Shown here piece by piece: positions 25,058 to 33,117 of a stretch of DNA of 45,979 nucleotides. The notes beneath the pieces are model-generated. The model saw only the letters and a program-made list of their open reading frames with translations, had not been told where the DNA came from and ran no database searches. Each line of letters starts with the position of its first letter. Positions within the stretch are counted from its first letter, which is position 1. This DNA is from Lachnospiraceae bacterium. GTDB taxonomy: Bacteria > Bacillota > Clostridia > Lachnospirales > Lachnospiraceae. The stretch lies in the NCBI GenBank assembly GCA_004558185.1, contig SFDP01000016.1:1-45979 (forward strand), written 5' to 3'. The position numbers were made by a program, and so were the translations under genes.

Positions 25058-26173
25058 ATGGATGAAAACACAAAGGTAAAATTAGAGGAAAGAATGAAGG
25101 AGCTTCTGGCTCTGGCAAAGAAGAAAAAAAATATGCTGGAATATCAGGAGGTTGTGGATTTCTTTGTCGGTTTTCCCATAGAGGAGGAACAGCTTGATAA
25201 GATTGTTGAAGCTCTGGAAAGAAGCGGGGTGGATGTGCTTCGAATCACCGAGGAAGAGGTGCCTGTGGAGGATGATGAAATCATCCTTTCGGAGGAGGAT
25301 GAGGTGGATGTGGAGAACATTGACCTCAGCGTGCCCGATGGTGTCAGTATTGAAGATCCGGTAAGAATGTATCTTAAGGAAATCGGAAAGGTTCCCTTGC
25401 TCAGCGCAGAAGAAGAAATTGAGCTGGCTCAGAGAATGGAGGAGGGGGATGAAGAGGCAAAAAAACGCCTTGCAGAAGCCAACCTTCGTCTGGTAGTAAG
25501 CATTGCCAAGCGTTATGTGGGAAGAGGGATGCTGTTTTTGGATTTAATTCAGGAGGGAAATCTGGGACTGATCAAGGCAGTGGAAAAGTTTGATTACCGT
25601 AAAGGGTATAAATTTTCCACCTATGCGACATGGTGGATACGTCAGGCCATTACCAGAGCGATTGCGGATCAGGCAAGAACCATTCGTATTCCGGTGCATA
25701 TGGTGGAAACCATAAATAAGCTGATCAGAGTGAGCAGACAGTTATTGCAGGAGCTGGGAAGAGAGCCCAGCCCGGAAGAAATTGCAGAGGCCATGAATAT
25801 GCCGGTAGAACGGGTCAGGGAAATTCTTAAAATTTCCCAGGAACCGGTTTCCTTAGAGACCCCTATCGGAGAGGAAGAGGACAGTCATCTGGGTGATTTC
25901 ATTCAAGACGATAATGTTCCTGTACCGGCAGATGCGGCGGCATTTACCCTGTTAAAGGAACAGCTTGTGGAGGTATTGGGTACATTGACGGAGAGAGAGC
26001 AGATGGTACTGCGCCTCAGATTCGGTTTGGACGATGGAAGGGCCAGAACGCTGGAAGAGGTGGGGAAGGAATTTAAGGTTACCAGAGAGCGTATACGTCA
26101 GATTGAGGCCAAAGCTCTGCGCAAGCTGCGCCATCCAAGCAGAAGCCGCAAATTAAAGGATTATCTGGACTAA
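25058..26173 (+). CDS. rpoD: RNA polymerase primary sigma factor
   Basis: The 371-residue vegetative sigma factor. After an acidic N-terminal region come sigma 1.2 (DPVRMYLKEIGKVPLLSAEEE), sigma 2 with NLRLVVSIAKRYVGRG and the -10-recognising GYKFSTYATWWIRQAI, sigma 3 and sigma 4 with the -35-binding helix-turn-helix (LEEVGKEFKVTRERIRQIE). The start at 25058 has a GGA eight bases upstream; a start at 25037 adds seven residues and lacks a good site. It follows dnaG by 69 bases. A pair of dispersed hairpin repeats lies directly after the stop codon. Confidence 0.97.
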   Translation: MDENTKVKLEERMKELLALAKKKKNMLEYQEVVDFFVGFPIEEEQLDKIVEALERSGVDVLRITEEEVPVEDDEIILSEEDEVDVENIDLSVPDGVSIEDPVRMYLKEIGKVPLLSAEEEIELAQRMEEGDEEAKKRLAEANLRLVVSIAKRYVGRGMLFLDLIQEGNLGLIKAVEKFDYRKGYKFSTYATWWIRQAITRAIADQARTIRIPVHMVETINKLIRVSRQLLQELGREPSPEEIAEAMNMPVERVREILKISQEPVSLETPIGEEEDSHLGDFIQDDNVPVPADAAAFTLLKEQLVEVLGTLTEREQMVLRLRFGLDDGRARTLEEVGKEFKVTRERIRQIEAKALRKLRHPSRSRKLKDYLD

Positions 26174-26174
26174 T

Positions 26175-26250
26175 GTGAAAATAGAAATTTTCACCTTTTA
26201 TTCAGGCAATAGAACGGGCAAGGCTGGTTCTATGTATCGATTAGTGTGAA
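26175..26250 (+). repeat. Dispersed hairpin repeat, copy 2, with flanking hairpin
   Basis: A small hairpin, GTGAAAAT with ATTTTCAC, begins two bases after the rpoD stop codon and runs into a unit ending in GTGTGAA. Inside it, ATAGAAC (26209-26215) pairs with GTTCTAT (26227-26233) around a loop with GCAAGGC. It is the closest relative of the 1824-1889 copy. Confidence 0.7.
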
Positions 26251-26258
26251 AAAAAGCA

Positions 26259-26318
26259 TTTTCACCGTCTTATTTGAGCAGTATTACAGGGAAGCCTGTG
26301 ATATGTATGGGGAGTGAA
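26259..26318 (+). repeat. Dispersed hairpin repeat, copy 3
   Basis: A third unit starts with TTTTCACC and ends with GTGAA, directly abutting the trmK start codon. TATTACAGG (26282-26290) pairs with CCTGTGATA (26295-26303) around GAAG. The 3' part contains GGGGAG, which is the ribosome binding site of trmK, so the repeat is part of the translation start region. Confidence 0.65.
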
Positions 26319-27068
26319 ATGGAGTTATCAAAACGATTACAGGCAGCAGCCAATCTGCTCAGTCAGGGAGTTTCGGTTGCGGATATTGGCTGTGACCATG
26401 GTTTTTTGTCCATTGAGCTGGTGAAAAGTGGGAAGGCGCCGTATTGTATTGCTATGGACATAAACCGGGGGCCCTTAGAAAGAGCCAGGGAGCATATAGC
26501 CAGAGAAGGGCTTTCTACATACATTGAAACCAGACTCTCAGACGGAGCCAAAGGCTTAAGGTTTCATGAGAACGAGGAAGGCAGTAAGCGGTTAGAGACA
26601 GAGGCAGCCCTTTTGGCAGGAATGGGCGGAAGATTGATGATTCGAATTATTGAGGACAGTCTGGAGAAATTTCTGGCTATGAAGGAATTCGTTTTGCAGC
26701 CTCAGTCCGATGTCCAATCGGTACGCCGATTCATTCGTCAGATCGGACTGAGAATAACGGCGGAAGATATGGTATTGGAAGAGGGGAAATTTTATCCCAT
26801 GATGAAGGTGGAAAAGCAGGAAAATCAAAGGCAGCAGCCATTGATTAAGCATGACCAGAAGTTGTTTGACTGCTATGGTGAGCTTCTGCTTAAGACCAGA
26901 CATCCGGTTCTGAAAGAGTTTTTGCTCAGAGAGGAGGGCTTGTACCAGGAAGTCCTGGGCCAATTGCAGAAGCAGAACTCCCTAAGAAGCTGCCGACGAC
27001 GGGAAGAAATAGAAAGGATACTATTTGATATCCGACAGGGATTGGAGAGGTATTACGATGAAGTGTAA
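26319..27068 (+). CDS. trmK: tRNA (adenine(22)-N1)-methyltransferase
   Basis: A 249-residue class I methyltransferase of the TrmK/YqfN family, which methylates N1 of A22 in tRNA using S-adenosylmethionine. The SAM-binding motif VADIGCDHGFLSIELV lies near residues 19-34, then AMDINRGPLERAREHI, and the active-site-like AGMGGRLMIRIIED. The start at 26319 is chosen because GGGGAG lies five bases upstream, supplied by a dispersed repeat. It overlaps the Nif3-like gene by 11 bases, the conserved arrangement trmK then Nif3 after rpoD in Firmicutes. Confidence 0.93.
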   Translation: MELSKRLQAAANLLSQGVSVADIGCDHGFLSIELVKSGKAPYCIAMDINRGPLERAREHIAREGLSTYIETRLSDGAKGLRFHENEEGSKRLETEAALLAGMGGRLMIRIIEDSLEKFLAMKEFVLQPQSDVQSVRRFIRQIGLRITAEDMVLEEGKFYPMMKVEKQENQRQQPLIKHDQKLFDCYGELLLKTRHPVLKEFLLREEGLYQEVLGQLQKQNSLRSCRRREEIERILFDIRQGLERYYDEV

Positions 27069-27843
27069 GGAAGTGATGGAATGTCTGGAAAGACTGGCGC
27101 CCCCCTCTTATGCCGAGGACTGGGATAATGTGGGACTCTTGGCAGGGAGAGAGGACAAAGAGGTAAAACGGATCATGTTGGCTCTGGATCCCTCCGCAAA
27201 GGTGATTGAGCAGGCCTGTCATTGGCCGGCAGATATGCTGATCACGCATCATCCTCTGATTTTTTCCGGGATGAAGTCCATTACCACCAATGATTTTATC
27301 GGAAAAAAGATTTATAGACTAATCAGAGAGGATATTGCCTGCTATTGTATTCATACCAACTTTGATGCGCTGGGGATGGCAGAGGCAGTAGCAGACCGAT
27401 TGAAGCTGTCAGACTGCCAGGTATTGGAGACTGCTTTTCAGAATGATTTGGTTATGGAGGGAATAGGGCGCATAGGCGACCTTCCCCAGCCGATGACTCT
27501 TGAGGAATGTGCAAAGTATGTACAAAAGCTCTGTAAGCTGCCCAGTGTCCGGCTTTTTGGAGCCTTTGAGGAAACCGTTAAGAAGGTGGCACTAGTACCG
27601 GGGTCAGGAAAAAGCTACATTAAGCAGGCTTTGATGCGAAAGGCAGATGTCCTGATTACAGGAGATATAGGCCATCATGAAGGTCTGGATGCCGTGGAAC
27701 AGGGGCTGGCAATAATCGATGCGGGCCATTTTGGACTGGAAAAGATTTTTTCCTCTTATATGGAGGAAGTGCTGAAACGGGAGCTGCCGGAGGCAGAAAT
27801 AAGAATTGCCAAAGAAGAAGCCCCCTTTCAAACGATTTGTTAA
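27058..27843 (+). CDS. Nif3-like dinuclear metal centre protein (YqfO family)
   Basis: A 261-residue Nif3-family protein. Metal ligands are visible in the order expected: the ITHHPLIF motif near residue 62, TNFDALG near residue 98, and ITGDIGHHEGLDA with a final AGHFGLE near the C-terminus. Members form toroidal hexamers with a di-metal site; database names such as GTP cyclohydrolase I type 2 are not well supported. GGAGAGG eight bases upstream supports the start, which lies within the end of trmK. The biochemical role is not established. Confidence 0.92.
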   Translation: MKCKEVMECLERLAPPSYAEDWDNVGLLAGREDKEVKRIMLALDPSAKVIEQACHWPADMLITHHPLIFSGMKSITTNDFIGKKIYRLIREDIACYCIHTNFDALGMAEAVADRLKLSDCQVLETAFQNDLVMEGIGRIGDLPQPMTLEECAKYVQKLCKLPSVRLFGAFEETVKKVALVPGSGKSYIKQALMRKADVLITGDIGHHEGLDAVEQGLAIIDAGHFGLEKIFSSYMEEVLKRELPEAEIRIAKEEAPFQTIC

Positions 27844-27866
27844 AGAGGAGGGAAGAGAGAGCTGAT

Positions 27867-29525
27867 ATGCTTACAGTGAGGATCAACAATACAACAAGAC
27901 AATATCCCCATGGAACCAGCTTTGAGCAGGTGGTGGAGGAATTTCAGGACAGCTTTAACCGGACTATCGTGTTAGTTGTAGAGGATGGAAAGATTAAGGA
28001 GCTCCATAAAACTCTGCAAAAGGATGGGGCAACCATTGAATTGATTACCAGAAAAGATAAAATCGGTTACAGCACTTATGTGAGAAGCGCCACATTACTT
28101 TTGGTGAAAGCCATTAATGATCTGGTGGGAAGTGCCAGAAGGGGAGAGATTAAAGTTGAATTTTCTTTAGGGCCTGCTCTGTATTGTTCGATAAAAGGAG
28201 GATTTAAGGCAGAAAAGGAGCTGGTTGAACAAATTAAGAAGCGGATGAAGGAGCTGGTAGAAGCTAATCTGCCCATTCATAAAAAGGCTTATCCGCTGGA
28301 GCAGGCCAGAGCCATTTTTTCTGCTCAGGGAATGGAGGACAAGGAGCAATTGTTCTGGTACAGAAGAAGCTCCTATGTGAATATGTACTGTCTGGAGGAT
28401 TATTATGACTACAATTACGGCTACATGGTGCCCTCCACCGGATACATCGATCAGTTTGATCTGACCGCCCATCAGGAAGGTCTGCTGTTGATTCTTCCTA
28501 CCAGGGAGGCGCCCAACTGTCTTACGGATTTCCCTGCCCGGAATAAGCTGTTTGATACACTGATGGAATCTACCAGATGGGCAGAGGATATTGGGGTAAA
28601 TACGGTAGGTGACCTGAATCGGGCAGTCTGCGATCAAAGATTACAGCAGGTTATTCTTATGCAGGAAGCTCTGCAGGAAAGAAAGATTGCAGAAATTGCC
28701 AGTGAAATTGCCTCCAGAGGTAATGTAAAATTTGTGATGATCGCAGGACCATCCTCATCAGGGAAGACCACCTTTTCCCACCGCTTGTCAGTGCAGCTAA
28801 TGACGCATGGTCTGAAGCCGCATCCGATTGCGGTAGATGATTACTTTGTGAATCGTGACCAGACGCCTTTAGATGAAAAGGGAGATTATAATTTTGAATG
28901 TCTGGAGGCTATCGATGTCGAGAAGTTTAACCAGGATATGTGTGAGCTTCTGGAAGGAAAGACGGTGGAAATGCCCAGTTTTAATTTTAAAACGGGAATG
29001 CGGGAGTATAAGGGAGATTATAAAACCCTGGGGCCTGAGGACATACTGGTAATTGAGGGGATTCATGGTTTAAACGATAAGATGTCCCATGCTTTGCCTA
29101 AGGAAAGTAAATTTAAAATCTATATCAGTGCCCTGACCTGTCTGAACATAGATGAACACAATCGTATTCCTACTACTGATGGCAGGCTGCTAAGGCGTAT
29201 GGTAAGAGATGCCAGAACCAGAGGAACAAGTGCAAAGCGTACCCTTCAGATGTGGGATTCTGTTCGTAAGGGAGAGGAAGAGAATATTTTTCCCTATCAG
29301 GAAAGTGCGGATGCCATGTTTAATTCTGCGACCCTTTTTGAACTGGCAATGCTTAAAATTTATGCGGAGCCATTGCTTTTTGGCATTTCCAAGGAGGAAC
29401 CGGAATACTTTGAGGCAAAGCGGCTGTTAAAGTTTTTGGGCTATTTTTTGGGAGTCAGCAGTGAAAACCTTCCTATGAACTCTATTGTAAGAGAATTTGT
29501 AGGAGGAAGCTGCTTTAAGGTGTAA
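27867..29525 (+). CDS. Nucleoside kinase with TGS and ThrRS-like N-terminal domains
   Basis: A 552-residue three-part protein common in Clostridia. An N-terminal TGS-like domain covers about residues 1-62. A segment resembling the second domain of threonyl-tRNA synthetase runs to about 230. A C-terminal uridine kinase-like P-loop NTPase has Walker A GPSSSGKTT at 294-302, a VDDYF motif and LVIEGIHGLN. The kinase probably phosphorylates uridine or cytidine. ATG 27867 is preferred because homologues start with the TGS strand, but its ribosome binding site (GAGAGAG) is only moderate. It lies 23 bases after the Nif3 gene and ends the operon before rnpB. Confidence 0.88.
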   Translation: MLTVRINNTTRQYPHGTSFEQVVEEFQDSFNRTIVLVVEDGKIKELHKTLQKDGATIELITRKDKIGYSTYVRSATLLLVKAINDLVGSARRGEIKVEFSLGPALYCSIKGGFKAEKELVEQIKKRMKELVEANLPIHKKAYPLEQARAIFSAQGMEDKEQLFWYRRSSYVNMYCLEDYYDYNYGYMVPSTGYIDQFDLTAHQEGLLLILPTREAPNCLTDFPARNKLFDTLMESTRWAEDIGVNTVGDLNRAVCDQRLQQVILMQEALQERKIAEIASEIASRGNVKFVMIAGPSSSGKTTFSHRLSVQLMTHGLKPHPIAVDDYFVNRDQTPLDEKGDYNFECLEAIDVEKFNQDMCELLEGKTVEMPSFNFKTGMREYKGDYKTLGPEDILVIEGIHGLNDKMSHALPKESKFKIYISALTCLNIDEHNRIPTTDGRLLRRMVRDARTRGTSAKRTLQMWDSVRKGEEENIFPYQESADAMFNSATLFELAMLKIYAEPLLFGISKEEPEYFEAKRLLKFLGYFLGVSSENLPMNSIVREFVGGSCFKV

Positions 29526-29537
29526 CAATAATTGATA

Positions 29538-29603
29538 TAAGGGTCAAAAGCCCTTAATGATGATACCTACGGATTCGTACCCCTCACAACCCTGTATCAT
29601 CAT
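29538..29603 (+). other. Paired hairpins between kinase gene and rnpB
   Basis: A short hairpin (TAAGGG with CCCTTA, 29538-29556) is followed by a perfect 10-base-pair stem between 29557-29566 and 29594-29603 with a 27-base loop. There is no T-run, so it is not a standard terminator. It lies just before the RNase P RNA and may separate or shape that transcript. Confidence 0.4.
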
Positions 29604-29618
29604 AAAACAGGATAAAGC

Positions 29619-29971
29619 TAAGTGGGACAAGTGATCGCGGCTGTCATAAGACAGGTGAGGAAAGTCCGGGCTTCGCAGGGCAGGATGCCGGATAACGTCC
29701 GGTGGAGGCGACTCCAAGGCCAGTGCAACAGAAATAAACCGCCGGTAATATTGCTTCGTCAATATTATCGGTAAGGGTGGAAAGGCAGTGTAAGAGACTA
29801 CCGCCCTTCTGGTAACAGAAGGGGCATATGTAAACCCCATCCGAAGCAAGACCAAGCAGAAAGCGACAGGTTTGCCCGACCTGCTTTCAGGTAGGTCGCT
29901 TGAGGCTGTTGGCAACAGCAGTCCTAGATAGATGATCACTCTCGACATAACCCGGCTTATCGTTCCGCTTA
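29619..29971 (+). ncRNA. rnpB: RNase P RNA, class A
   Basis: The catalytic RNA of RNase P, which matures tRNA 5' ends. Signature segments are GAGGAAAGTCCGGGC at about 29655-29670 (P4 5' side), the GGTAAGGGTGGAAAGG region, and ACATAACCCGGCTTAT near the 3' end (P4 partner and CCA-binding region). The ends are set by helix P1: TAAGTGGGAC at 29619-29628 pairs without mismatch (two wobbles) with GTTCCGCTTA at 29962-29971. It follows the kinase gene and is probably transcribed on its own. Overall length of about 353 bases is normal. Confidence 0.95.
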
Positions 29972-29977
29972 ATATGC

Positions 29978-30010
29978 TGATGGTGGGATAAAACCTTTGT
30001 CCCACCATCA
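29978..30010 (+). terminator. Hairpin after rnpB, probable terminator
   Basis: TGATGGTGGGA pairs with TCCCACCATCA around an 11-base loop, an 11-base-pair perfect stem seven bases past the end of rnpB. The following bases (AAATAGTATTG) lack a T-run, so termination may be inefficient or the stem may protect the 3' end. Confidence 0.55.
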
Positions 30011-30063
30011 AATAGTATTGTCTGATGAAAAATAGACTGTTTTAGGCAGCACAGGAGGAAATA

Positions 30064-31266
30064 ATGACCAGAATTGATATTATATCCGGCTTTTTGGGAG
30101 CCGGCAAAACTACCTTAATTAAGAAGCTGTTAAAGGAAGCGCTGGCAGGAGAAAAGGTGGTTCTGATTGAAAATGAATTTGGAGAAATCGGAGTAGACGG
30201 AGGGTTCTTGAAGGAAGCCGGAATTGAGATCAAGGAGATGAATTCCGGCTGTATCTGCTGCTCTTTGGTAGGGGATTTTGGTACATCCCTAAAGGAGGTA
30301 CTGAATACCTATCAGCCGGAACGAATTTTAATTGAGCCCTCAGGAGTAGGTAAGCTGTCCGATGTGGTAGCAGCAGTGACCAAGGTGGAAGGAAACCTTC
30401 AAATCAACAGTACGGTGGCTGTGGTAGATGCCTCTAAATGTAAAATGTATATTAAGAATTTCGGAGAGTTTTTCTTAAATCAGATTGAGTATGCGGGAAC
30501 CATTATTCTGAGCCGTACAGGAAGTATCAGCGAGGAAAAGCTGGGAAAAGCAGTGGAATTGATTCGCCACCATAATCAGGAGGCAACGATTATTACTACG
30601 CCCTGGGAGGAGCTTGAAGGACAGGCTATACTGAAGACTATGGAGAAGAAAGCTGATCTGGAGGCCGAGTTACTGAGACAGGTGGAGCATGAGCACCATG
30701 AGCATGGAGAAGACTGTGGCTGCGGCCATCATCATGAGGAAGGTCATGGGCACCATGAGCATGGAGAAGGCTGCGGCTGCGGCCATCATCATGAGGAAGG
30801 TCATGAGCACCACGAGCATGGAGAAGGCTGCGGCTGCGGCCATCATCATGAGGAAGGTCATGAGCACCACGAGCATGGAGAAAACTGTGGCTGCGGCCAT
30901 CATCATAAAGAAGGGCATAGCCATCACCATGAGCATAGTGAGAATTGTGGCTGCGGTCACGACCATGCCCACGGCCATCATCATGCAGATGAAGTCTTTA
31001 CCAGTTGGGGAAGGGAAACCCCTAAAACTTATACAAAGAAGGAAATTGGACAGATTCTCGAGGCGCTGGAAGATGAACATACCTATGGTATGGTGTTAAG
31101 AGCCAAGGGAATGGTTCAGGATAAAGAGAAGAACCAATGGATCTATTTTGACTATGTACCCGGTGAAGTGTCCATCAGGGAAGGAAAGGCAGACGTAACC
31201 GGAAAGCTGTGTGTGATCGGTTCAGGATTGAAGGAGGACAGGCTCAGTGAGCTGTTTGCCCTGTAA
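30064..31266 (+). CDS. CobW/COG0523 GTPase with His/Cys repeat region
   Basis: A 400-residue G3E-family P-loop GTPase proposed to deliver zinc or another metal to client proteins. Walker A GFLGAGKTT is at 9-17, GEIGVDGG near 41-48, and the conserved metal-binding CICC motif at 63-66. The usual NKxD guanine motif is degenerate (SRTG near 150). Residues 209-311 are a His/Cys-rich tandem repeat of a 19-residue unit with HHEHGE and CGCGHHH, clearly a metal-storing or sensing stretch. The C-terminal CobW domain follows. GGAGG upstream sets the start. It is co-oriented with a second COG0523 gene 23 bases downstream. The metal is inferred to be zinc; nickel or cobalt is possible. Confidence 0.9.
   Translation: MTRIDIISGFLGAGKTTLIKKLLKEALAGEKVVLIENEFGEIGVDGGFLKEAGIEIKEMNSGCICCSLVGDFGTSLKEVLNTYQPERILIEPSGVGKLSDVVAAVTKVEGNLQINSTVAVVDASKCKMYIKNFGEFFLNQIEYAGTIILSRTGSISEEKLGKAVELIRHHNQEATIITTPWEELEGQAILKTMEKKADLEAELLRQVEHEHHEHGEDCGCGHHHEEGHGHHEHGEGCGCGHHHEEGHEHHEHGEGCGCGHHHEEGHEHHEHGENCGCGHHHKEGHSHHHEHSENCGCGHDHAHGHHHADEVFTSWGRETPKTYTKKEIGQILEALEDEHTYGMVLRAKGMVQDKEKNQWIYFDYVPGEVSIREGKADVTGKLCVIGSGLKEDRLSELFAL
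30689..30972 (+). repeat. Coding tandem repeat, 57-base unit, about five copies
   Basis: The His/Cys region of the GTPase gene consists of near-identical 57-base units (CACCATGAGCATGGAGAAGG as the opening bases). The central two or three are almost perfect and the last one is degraded. Copy number may vary by slippage. Confidence 0.85.
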
Positions 31267-31289
31267 GTGAAAAGAAGGAAGGTAAGGAT

Positions 31290-32219
31290 ATGATACCTGT
31301 ATATCTGATTAATGGTTTTCTGGAAAGCGGAAAAACAGAGTTTATTGCCTTTACGCTGGCACAGCCCTATTTCAAAAGTAAAGGAAAAACCCTGCTTTTG
31401 GTCTGTGAGGAAGGAGAGACGGATTATGATGCCGATCTGTTGAAAAGGGCAAAGACCTTTATGGAAATTATTGACGATGAGGATGATTTTAACCCGGTGA
31501 AGCTGATGGAACTGGAGCAGAAGTATCGGCCGGAGCGAATCATTATTGAATACAATGGTATGTGGAGCATGAAGGATATGGTTCTTCCAAAGCATTGGAG
31601 CGTGGAACAGCAGATTACCAATATCGATGCCAGGAGCTTTCCCATGTACTATACCAATATGAAGTCCATGGTGGCTGAGATGGTGAGAAACTCAGAATTG
31701 ATTATTTTTAATCGCTGTGACGGGATCAAGGAGCTTAGCAGCTATAAGCGAAATGTGAAAGCAGTTAATCCCAGGGCAGAGATTATTTTTGAGGACGCAA
31801 ATGGGGAAATTAATGAAATGATGGAAGAAGAGCTCCCCTACGATCTTCACCAGCCTGTGATAGAACTGGATGATATGGGCTTTGGCATCTGGTATCTGGA
31901 CAGTTTGGATCACCTGGAGAGATATGAAGGAAAAACCATCAGCTTTCTGGCTCAGGTGCTAAAGCCTAAGGCATTTCCGAAAGACTATTTTGTTCCCGGC
32001 AGGCTGGCCATGACCTGCTGTGCAGAGGATATGGCATTTTTAGGCTTTGCCTGTGAATATGAAGGCGCAAAGGAATTAAAGGAAAAGAGCTGGATAAAGG
32101 TGATGGCCAAGGTGGCCAGAGAATACTGGCCGGACTATGAGGGAGAAGGGCCGGTGCTTCATGCCGTAAGGGTAGAGGAGACAAAGGAGCCTGAAAATCC
32201 GATTATCAGCTTTACCTGA
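31290..32219 (+). CDS. COG0523-like GTPase with DUF1980-like C-terminal domain
   Basis: A 309-residue protein. The N-terminal two thirds are a CobW-like P-loop GTPase (GFLESGKTE at 9-17, NRCD as the guanine motif near 142) that lacks the CxCC metal motif of its neighbour. The C-terminal part from about residue 215 (DYFVPGRLAMTCCAEDMAF, then GAKELKEKSWIKV) resembles the TIGR03943/DUF1980 (YcgQ) domain that normally pairs with YcgR/YraQ-type permeases. The fusion hints at metal handling at the membrane. AAGGAAGGTAAGG precedes the start. It probably works with the upstream GTPase; a link to the permease-like protein at 34138 is inference. Confidence 0.82.
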   Translation: MIPVYLINGFLESGKTEFIAFTLAQPYFKSKGKTLLLVCEEGETDYDADLLKRAKTFMEIIDDEDDFNPVKLMELEQKYRPERIIIEYNGMWSMKDMVLPKHWSVEQQITNIDARSFPMYYTNMKSMVAEMVRNSELIIFNRCDGIKELSSYKRNVKAVNPRAEIIFEDANGEINEMMEEELPYDLHQPVIELDDMGFGIWYLDSLDHLERYEGKTISFLAQVLKPKAFPKDYFVPGRLAMTCCAEDMAFLGFACEYEGAKELKEKSWIKVMAKVAREYWPDYEGEGPVLHAVRVEETKEPENPIISFT

Positions 32220-32221
32220 TC

Positions 32222-32273
32222 AGACAGGCAGCATATGGGAGCAGGCAAGGCCTGTTCCATATCTGGGGGAAAT
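32222..32273 (+). repeat. Dispersed hairpin repeat, copy 4
   Basis: ATATGG (32233-32238) pairs with CCATAT (32257-32262) and, further in, CAGG with CCTG around CAAGG. The core GCAGGCAAGGCCTGTT matches the GCAAGGC loop of the other copies. The distal bases contain GGGGGA, used as the ribosome binding site of the ylmH gene that starts at 32274. The outer TTTTCACC and GTGAA arms are not recognisable. Confidence 0.6.
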
Positions 32274-33032
32274 ATGGATAAGGAAGAGGCTATTTTTCAA
32301 AACAGAATAATAGAGCTGGCAGATCGCTCTTACGGGCAGAGTTGCTATACCTTTACGGAGTTTCTTAACCTTTCTCAAATTGATTTGTGTCTGCGCCTGG
32401 TCAATCGATTAAATTATGTGGGGATGACTTTTTTCGGTGGAACGAAAGACTGTGACAGAAGGGTACTGCGATTTGGAAATCCGGAGGATTTGGGTTATGA
32501 GGAGCCCTTTCCCATTGTCTGTCTGAAGATAGAGCCGTTGGCAGAGAAATTTGCCAAAGAACTGACTCACAGAGATTATTTGGGAGCTTTGATGAACCTG
32601 GGAATTGAAAGAGAAAACCTGGGGGATATTATTGTTCTGGGAAAAACCGCCTACCTGTTTTGTCTTAAACGAATTGCCCCGTATTTGATGGAGGAGCTGC
32701 ATCAGGCAGGAAGAAACCCCATAAGAGCTTCACTGACAGAACCCCCCGGAGAACTTTTAAGACGAGAGAAAAAAGAAGAAACGATTTTAGCTTCCTCTGT
32801 CAGAATAGATGGAATAATCTCAAAGCTATATCATCTTTCCAGAAATGAGAGTCTGGAATTATTTCAGGCCAAAAAGATATTCATTAATGGAAGATTAGGG
32901 GAAAATAGAAGCAATTTGCTGAAAGAGGGAGATATCGTCAGTGTGAGGGGCTATGGGAAATTCCAGTTTGAAGGAGTATTGCACGAAACGAAAAAGGGAA
33001 GGCTGGCTGTAAAGATAGGAGTTTATCAATAG
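32274..33032 (+). CDS. ylmH: YlmH family RNA-binding protein with S4 domain
   Basis: A 252-residue protein of the YlmH family. An N-terminal region (residues 1-85, with RLNYVGMTFFGGTKDCDRR) is followed by a middle domain and a C-terminal S4 RNA-binding domain near 170-235 (LSRNESLELFQAKKIFING, then LLKEGDIVSVRGYG). Members bind rRNA or tRNA; Bacillus YlmH is linked to ribosome rescue and cell division. ATG 32274 is chosen because GGGGGA lies just upstream. It is co-oriented with the GTPase genes 54 bases away, which is probably incidental. Confidence 0.9.
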   Translation: MDKEEAIFQNRIIELADRSYGQSCYTFTEFLNLSQIDLCLRLVNRLNYVGMTFFGGTKDCDRRVLRFGNPEDLGYEEPFPIVCLKIEPLAEKFAKELTHRDYLGALMNLGIERENLGDIIVLGKTAYLFCLKRIAPYLMEELHQAGRNPIRASLTEPPGELLRREKKEETILASSVRIDGIISKLYHLSRNESLELFQAKKIFINGRLGENRSNLLKEGDIVSVRGYGKFQFEGVLHETKKGRLAVKIGVYQ

Positions 33033-33117
33033 CTGCCTGTGTACTCGCTTTTCAGTGCTGCTCAAAATGTGAGAATACCCAGAGGATAAAACGGATTTCA
33101 GAAACGGAGAAAAATCT

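Noticed and set aside
30689..30972. CRISPR-like array
   Set aside because: Units are contiguous without unique spacers and keep the reading frame of a His/Cys-rich protein.
30670..31080. Met-rich minus-strand frame and a matching plus-strand frame across the His/Cys repeat
   Set aside because: Repeated DNA keeps other frames open. The repetitive Met content is a direct consequence of ATG/CAT in the 57-base unit. The GTPase frame explains the region.
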